NCBI RefSeq assembly: GCF_019279795.1
Contig: NC_056731.1
Span: 863,777,571-863,841,570, forward strand
Source of the DNA: Protopterus annectens
Taxonomy: Eukaryota > Chordata > Ceratodontiformes > Protopteridae
DNA length: 64,000 nt
Direction: 5' to 3'
Shown: positions 58,016 to 64,000 of the stretch, one piece after another
Position numbering within the stretch: the first letter of the stretch is position 1
Layout: every line of letters begins with the position of its first letter
Translations under genes and position numbers: made by a program
Notes under the pieces: generated by a model
What the model saw: only the letters and a program-made list of their open reading frames with translations
Told to the model about the DNA's origin: nothing
The model's database searches: none

Positions 58016-60190
58016 TTCATTTCCTTTTCTCTGAGATGGTATTTCCTTGGTGGTAGTATATTTAGAAACTGGGAGGGAGGGCAGATCTCCAAAGCATAGG
58101 GGATGGAGATTCCCTGAAAAAAAAAAAAGAAACCGAAAATCACTTACTTTACATTTGTTTCTGAGACAATCAATGGGTTCAGTGGGACAGTGGGGTTGGA
58201 TGTTAGGGTCTTGAGGTAGATGCCTCAAAAACATAAACAGAAACAGTGTTGCAGAACAAATGTCCTTACAATAATTATAGGAGCTTTATCAAGGCATCCC
58301 GATCCATATCAGTTAGTAGAACTCTGTTGTTTGTGCTCCTTAGAATTTCTCACAAACGTCTGGCCTGAAAAGGCTAACTCAGTAAAGCTATACACTAACA
58401 TTAGGATATGAATATGTCGGGAGATGCAACACAGTGGCACTATAGTCGCACAACACAGAGATGGGTTAATTTCTTATCAGGTTAGTGTTCTTCTTCTCCT
58501 ATCCTAGGTTCAAATCTAAAACATGGCTATACTGTACTTTAAATGTTATGCAAGTCAGTCCTTACTAATTTAAAGCTATGAATAATGTAGTTGGTATGAA
58601 GAAAATGTTTATGGCTTGAATTTATAAGAAAAAAAGAAAAGGAATTGCGAACTGTGGCTGACCAAGCTTTGCACTGTGTAGTAACTGAACAGGTTCTTGC
58701 CATTCAGTGAAAAGCTGCAAGTGGCAGGCTGGACTCCTTTTGAAACACCTTCTTTCCTCCCTGTCTCTCTCCCTACTTTTTTTCCCTCCAACAGATTCAG
58801 TCAAGAGTAATACATGAAGGGAAAAGAACTAGAACTTCAAAGGCAGAAAGAAACAAACATTTTAGTTTTCATTCTGAGCTAAGCCACAGTGGGCAGTCAG
58901 TTAAAGGCTCAGTTAGCTGATCTTCCTTCTGTGTCTGTTATCTTTCATTTGCATATCTTGTTGCAGTCTATGAAATGCTTTTGCCAAAGAGTCTGCATGC
59001 TGAGAGACAAAATAATATGGCAAGATTATTACACTGGAAGCTGTGCAAAGTTATAATATATGAGTAACAGAGAGGCACTGGAAACATGAACCACAAATGG
59101 ACTACAGAAAATGAAAAAGTAGTGATCACATGAGGTCATCCAATACCAATAGTCAAGAAATTAGAGCTAATAAAATAGAGTTGTAACTGAAGAGAAAAGG
59201 ACAAACACAGCATTGATTACCAAAATAGCTGCACCCAGTGTGACTACAGAGTCTTATGTACTGAAAGGCATACAGCCATACAATAATCAAGATAAGCAAG
59301 CAGAACCTAGGGCAATGCAGAATAAGGACACTCATATAGTTCCAGTGGTAAAAGGAACAATTAATCTAATAAACTATTAACTTTCAAAAATGCTTAAACA
59401 TGCCAGTAATACAGGGAACCTCATGAGCTACAGAAGGAGACAGTTCTGGGTATGTTGCAGGTGCTGAGAAGAGTACTCTTGGCAAACATGAAATAATGAA
59501 GCAAAACTAATCTTGTGAACTTTCAATATGTCCTGACTTAGGAATGGGATGTATTCCTATCAGAGCATTTAGAAAAAATTAATATTTGAAGTCATTAAAC
59601 AAGCAATAAAAAGTGTAGATAACAGACCTGTTTCTCCTTTCCCGATGTGCATCTATATTCATTGCAAACATCACTTAAAATCTGACAACCTCTCTGCCCT
59701 GTCACATTTTCTAAAAAATTGTTCCATGTGATAATCATGCTGATAATAAAAAAGTGTTTTCTTATACGTGTCCTTAATCTACAACTCTTGTCCCAAAAAC
59801 AGTTCTTAATTTCCTTCCAGAAGTACTTGACGTTTTGTATATCCTTTTCTATAATAATGTATTTCAGACCATTTAGTGCTTCTGTATTATCATTCTTACC
59901 TTTGTACTTGGTACCTGTATTAAAGCTTCAGGTTAAACTCCATAGTACTGCATGACATAAGGTCAGAACTAATTTGGCTGCTCCCTCTGAAAAGTGCTGT
60001 TGTTGGTATACTGTATGTCTTTTGGATGAAAATACTTTCCTAACGTAAATGCAGTTGCCTTTCCTGTGCATTCCAACATTGACTGGCTAATTTTGTACAC
60101 CCTTAGTATTACCACCACATCCCTTTCTCATATACTGAGATAATGGTAAAAACATGAAATGGAGGTTATAGAACAGTATTATGGGGAATA
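58016..60190. other. No gene recognised
   Basis: 2.2 kb without protein similarity or clear repeats. Confidence 0.5.
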
Positions 60191-60197
60191 ATAACAT

Positions 60198-60600
60198 TAG
60201 CTTGAGACCCAACAGGAAGCACTGCTGTGGTCACTGTAAACAATGCAAATATATTATTATTATTAGCAAATATGTTATGGTAGGTTAAGGTGGTGAAATT
60301 TTTCACTTTAGGGGTCATTTTAATTGTAATTCCACAGGGGTTATATACATTACTACTTGTTCATCTTGTGCAATATTTTATATAGGCAAGACAGAGAAAA
60401 TGTTGAGGGAAATAATGTACCAATATAGAGGTGTTATTAAGAAAAAAGCCATTTTTATATGCTTTAGTAAAGCATAGGTTATTATGTGATACTTTCAACA
60501 AATCTATTTTTTGTACTAGAAAAAGCACATCAGTTTGATAAAGGGGGAGATTGGCAGAATCACTTATTTGTTAGACAGTTATATTGACAGTTGTTTTTTT
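60198..60600 (+). pseudogene. PLE GIY-YIG relic, fourth family
   Basis: Encodes RPNRKHCCGHCKQCKYI (Cys cluster), then GVIYITTCSSCAIFYIGKTE (GIY-YIG with YIG exact) and MLREIMYQYRG. After frame breaks come HISLIKGGDWQNHLFVRQLY and a stop near 60590, typical of the C-terminal end of a PLE protein. It ends next to a Harbinger-like terminus at about 60620. No RT is visible upstream, so it is a 5'-truncated scrap from a lineage unlike families 1, 2 and F. Confidence 0.7.
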
Positions 60601-61766
60601 CGTGATAATAAATAATATACCCGGGGATTCACGAATGGCCGTTTTCCATGCTGGAACAGTGTAGGAGCTCCTGCATGGAAAATGGCCACTGAGCGATCCA
60701 GTAAAGCGCCATTTTCACATGCACAAGTGGCCCTACACTGTTCCTGCATGGAAAGCTGAGCGGGATGCAAATCCCCTCATTTGCTGGTAAAAAAACATGC
60801 AAGCAACTGAATACATTTCTACATCTGAGCAAATGGAGGCAGGACAGCTCATGGAAAGCATGTATCACAGTCAAACACACATGCCAAAGGCCAAATATAA
60901 GGCCATTGGCATTAATAATAGTTAATTTCTTTATGAAATTAAACTTTTTTTTTGGATGATCGTGGCCGTTTAAGCTTAGGGCAGCAGCGCGCAAATGGGG
61001 TTGTGCCGAAAAAAAAAATTGAGAAAAGTCAATTTTAAGATAATTCTGCATCTTGCCATTATAGTCAATGGTATATAGAATGTAAACAATATGAGGGAGC
61101 ACTGATTGTCAAAGGGAAAGGGTCTGTCTAAGTGCAGTAACACACTGGGGTATGCAAATGAGGGGAGTTATACTGAATCACAGATTTCCTCTAAGTGTCA
61201 GCTTGTACCTAACCGTGTAGGTGCATCAATACAACAGTGCAAGTATAAGAGCTGAATGACTTCATAAGGAGGTGTGCCATGCTTGCTGTAAGCTCATTGG
61301 AGCTCTGTAGCCTGTGTTTGCCCTTAGCTAAGCACAGCTAATGAAGGGTGTGTGTGTGAGGCTGTATTGTCTTATTCCATGAAATGCAGAGCGTGTTCGC
61401 GTCCAGGGAGGGCCATTTCTGCTTAAAAGTGCTTACATTAGCTAAACTGGTGTGCGCTGCATGCAGTGGGCCTAAAAAAAAAAAACACAGGAAATAGCAG
61501 AACTGTTTACATTTGAGCACCATGTATGTATGGCGTGCTTCGGGGCTTAAATAGGGAGGAAGTGGGAAGGGGAAACAGCAGTAGGAAGGTAATCAAGGAG
61601 AACTAGCATAGCTGGCAGTTGGAATGTATCATAATCAACCAATTACACATTCAGCAGCCCAGCACACTAATATAAACTATGCAAACACCATACAGACTGG
61701 TTTTTCCCACAAACTCTACACCACCGGGGTACAGAGATGGGGGATTTTTAACTGGCAAAAATAAAT

Positions 61767-62915
61767 ATGTTAGAGGCTGCTGCTGCTTTACTCCATCAAT
61801 ATGTGCTAGAGACTGAGGATGGTGAGGAGGAGAATGCTGGAAACCAACCCACAGTAAAGAGGAGGAGAAGAGTGTACAGTCCCAGGGTAACCTACCAGGG
61901 CCTACATGAGCTGGAGATAGTAGAGCACTATAGGGTGGACAGGGACATTCTACAGCAAATCGTTGAGCTGTGCCAGCCACACTTTACACACAGACTAGAG
62001 GGGAACCCACCCCACTGGATACCAAGGTATGTCTAGGCTTAAGAATACTAGCCACAGATACCTTCCTAGGACCAACTGGGAATATCATGGGGGTCTCACA
62101 GGCATCAGCATCCAGGGTACTCCACCAGTTCCTGGATGCCATGATACAACATGCCAGTGAGGACATCAATTTCCCCACCGCCTGTGAGGCGCTGACCACA
62201 CGTATGCATCTCTTCCACTGTATAGCAGAATGCCCTGAGGTAGTTGGTGTTATAGACTGCATGCACATCTACATCAAAGCACCACCCGGTGAGGGCAGGG
62301 TCTACATAAACCACAAGGGCTTCCCCTCCATCAACTGCCAGGTCATGTGCAATGCCCAGGGAATTATCATGAATGTGTGTGCTGGCAGCCCTGGAAGCTA
62401 TCACGACTCTCACATCTGGGATTGCTCACAGCTGTATCAGGCATTTGCCGGGGGGGACATCCCATATAGCTATCTAGTGGAGGATACTGGCTATGCACTG
62501 GAGCTGTGGCTGATGACACCCATCAGAAATACACACACCTAAACAAGAACACCATAATTAGGCACACACACAAACCAGGATCATTGTAGAGCGTGTGTTT
62601 AGGATGCACAAGTCATGGTTCTGCTGCCTTGACATATCCAGTGGAACCTTGCAGTACTCTCCAGCTACATGTACACAAATGTTCATAATATGTGCCATGC
62701 TACACAATATGATCCTGCGGAAACAGCTGCAGTAGGAACAGCATTGGGCAGGGCCACACAGACCCCCATCATTGCCAAGGCCAGCACAGGCACAGGCACA
62801 GAGGGACCCGGAGGAGGAACATCCTGAGCCTGCCCCAGTAGGCAGAAGGAGGCGTGCACAGTTTGCCCAGGCCTTGACAAAAAGGCAACACATAGCACAC
62901 ACACTGACACTGTAG
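61767..62915 (+). pseudogene. Harbinger (PIF) transposase, two frameshifts
   Basis: Starts MLEAAAALLHQYVLETEDGE at ATG 61767, basic stretch KRRRRVY, and EIVEHYRVDRDILQQIVELC. Near 62030 a shift leads to VCLGLRILATDTFLGPTGNI and GVSQASASRVLHQFLDAM. Catalytic blocks: EVVGVIDCMHIYIKAP (first Asp), SPGSYHDSHIWDCSQLY (second Asp), VEDTGYALELWLMTPI. After a second shift near 62540 come IIVERVFRMHKSWFCCLD (catalytic Glu) and FIICAMLHNMILRKQ, ending at TAG 62913. All three acidic residues are present, and only the two frame breaks disable it. Cut-and-paste DDE transposase. Confidence 0.88.
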
Positions 62916-64000
62916 GGACCCAGGGACTGATACCTCTCTCTCCGACTCGCACATACAGTAAAAGGGATGCCAAACATGACACTATCTGAGCTTTACCATG
63001 TACAGGGAGTGTACTATGTGCATCTAACATAGTCAGCCCTCCAGCACTGTCCTCAGTACTGGCCCAGCAACACGGTAAGTCATTCTTCCTGTTAATTATT
63101 GAATGGAGTAGTATGCTCTCATACTTGCATATATGATATGGATGCAAGCATGGAAGAGAATTGAGGGGCTGAATGGGATAGGAGCAGACACCTATATGGG
63201 ACAGCAGGAAATTCATAACAAATACTGGTATCAACATACTAGCTGGCACTACACAAGGTGACAGCCCCCACAGCAGTACATGTGATGGCCCAAATAACTG
63301 TGGGTGTCAATTGGTCACACACATGGATGTTAGTGAGGGTCACATAGCCACCACCAGACTCATCCAGCAGGACAGATGTAGATGACCATGAAGAAAGACT
63401 GGGCTAAGGCCCCCAAATGATGGCAATGGTGAACAGCCCCCCACCAGACCTACACAGACATACTACAACAGGTCTGGCAGTTGCATTCCAGTTCTGAAGG
63501 GTAAGAAGTCTGAAACCGAAATATATGCTATTAATATCTAACATGTGTACTCTACTGATATGCCTCCTGTCTGCATGATAGGTCACAATACAATATGAAA
63601 TGGAAACAAACAGAGTAACCAAAATACCAGTACAGTCATTTCAAATGTTAAAGTCTGCAGGTGTACACCCCCCCCACACAATCCCATGTAGAAATGAAGT
63701 AACAGATGGCCTGCAGACTCTCAAATGGCCTACAGTCCTCTGGCAAAGGCCCATGCCTCACCCATAGTGCCAATGTATGAAATGTCAGGGAGTCCCAACT
63801 AACAGCCTAACAGTAAACAGAAAACAAATGCAAGGCCATGTTGACAAATGCAAGTAGCATGTCTTATTGCAAGGACTGTGGATCAGGTCATAAATACTAC
63901 TGGGATAAAGGCCCAACTATGGGGATACCTCTGAGATATTGCTTACATAATGTTAGATGGAGGAGAGAATAACAGGGGGTGTGTAGAAGCATGGATGTCA
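62916..64000. other. No gene recognised; window end
   Basis: Presumably internal Harbinger sequence. A minus-strand frame at 62683-63249 overlaps the transposase end and is likely a shadow. Confidence 0.4.

Larger units (their letters stand above)
60612..64000 (+). mobile_element. Harbinger element, left part (runs off the window)
   Basis: Putative left end CCCGGGGATTCACGAATGGC at about 60619, with subterminal inverted words (TTCCATGCTGGAACAGTGTAG at 60645 and its complement near 60735; CTGCATGGAAAATGGCC near 60675). A transposase follows. The right end and a Myb-like partner are not seen, so the element probably extends past 64000. Boundary inferred. Confidence 0.5.

Noticed and set aside
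62558..63249. Minus-strand frames of 139 and 188 codons at the Harbinger 3' part
   Set aside because: Antisense shadows of the transposase C terminus and following sequence; rich in Cys from reversed Gln/Ala codons.

Overview
The window looks like repeat-rich, non-genic DNA from a vertebrate with a large genome. The mix of elements is Penelope-like elements (PLEs) of several families, a DIRS-like relic, a Gmr1-like Ty3/Gypsy gag, L1-group and CR1/L2-type LINEs, Harbinger DNA transposons, MITEs and long (CA)n, (TA)n and (GATA)n arrays. This fits an amphibian (for example a caecilian), lungfish or coelacanth better than a mammal or bird. The species cannot be fixed from the sequence. I found no convincing exon of a host gene, no tRNA or rRNA gene and no CRISPR array.

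Layout. 0-6.6 kb: mostly unannotated DNA with a LINE RT scrap, a TA-flanked MITE and microsatellites. 6.6-10.1 kb: a decayed Gmr1-like gag and protease start, partly duplicated. 11.24-17.33 kb: one complete PLE insertion (family F) with a 14-bp target site duplication, two direct pseudo-LTRs, an inverted 3' tail and three hammerhead-like motifs. 21.0-25.3 kb: an L1-group relic carrying a MITE. 26.0-29.7 kb: a nearly full-length CR1/L2-type LINE with an SGNH-esterase ORF1, followed at 30.5 kb by a tRNA-type SINE that shares its 3' tail. 30.6-31.3 kb: a PLE scrap. 33.1-36.6 kb: a decayed Harbinger with a transposase (+) and a probable Myb-like gene (-). 37.6-48.2 kb: a PLE cluster of three family-1 copies (A minus; B and C plus, B and C in tandem) and two family-2 copies (E after A, D after C). 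52.8 kb: a 339-bp MITE between microsatellites. 54.4-55.0 kb: a DIRS relic. 56-56.8 kb: a 300-bp direct repeat. 60.2 kb to the end: another PLE relic with a Harbinger element beside it.

How the parts relate. PLE proteins combine a reverse transcriptase with a C-terminal GIY-YIG nuclease. Three PLE families here carry a CUGANGA...GAAA hammerhead-type motif near the 3' end, and their insertions show inverted 5' junctions. The LINE supplies a 3' tail reused by a SINE. Small palindromic elements at 46.6, 52.8 and 57.9 kb share a GC-rich hairpin core, and two of them sit between (TA)n runs. Almost every coding region is broken, so this is mainly a record of past transposition.
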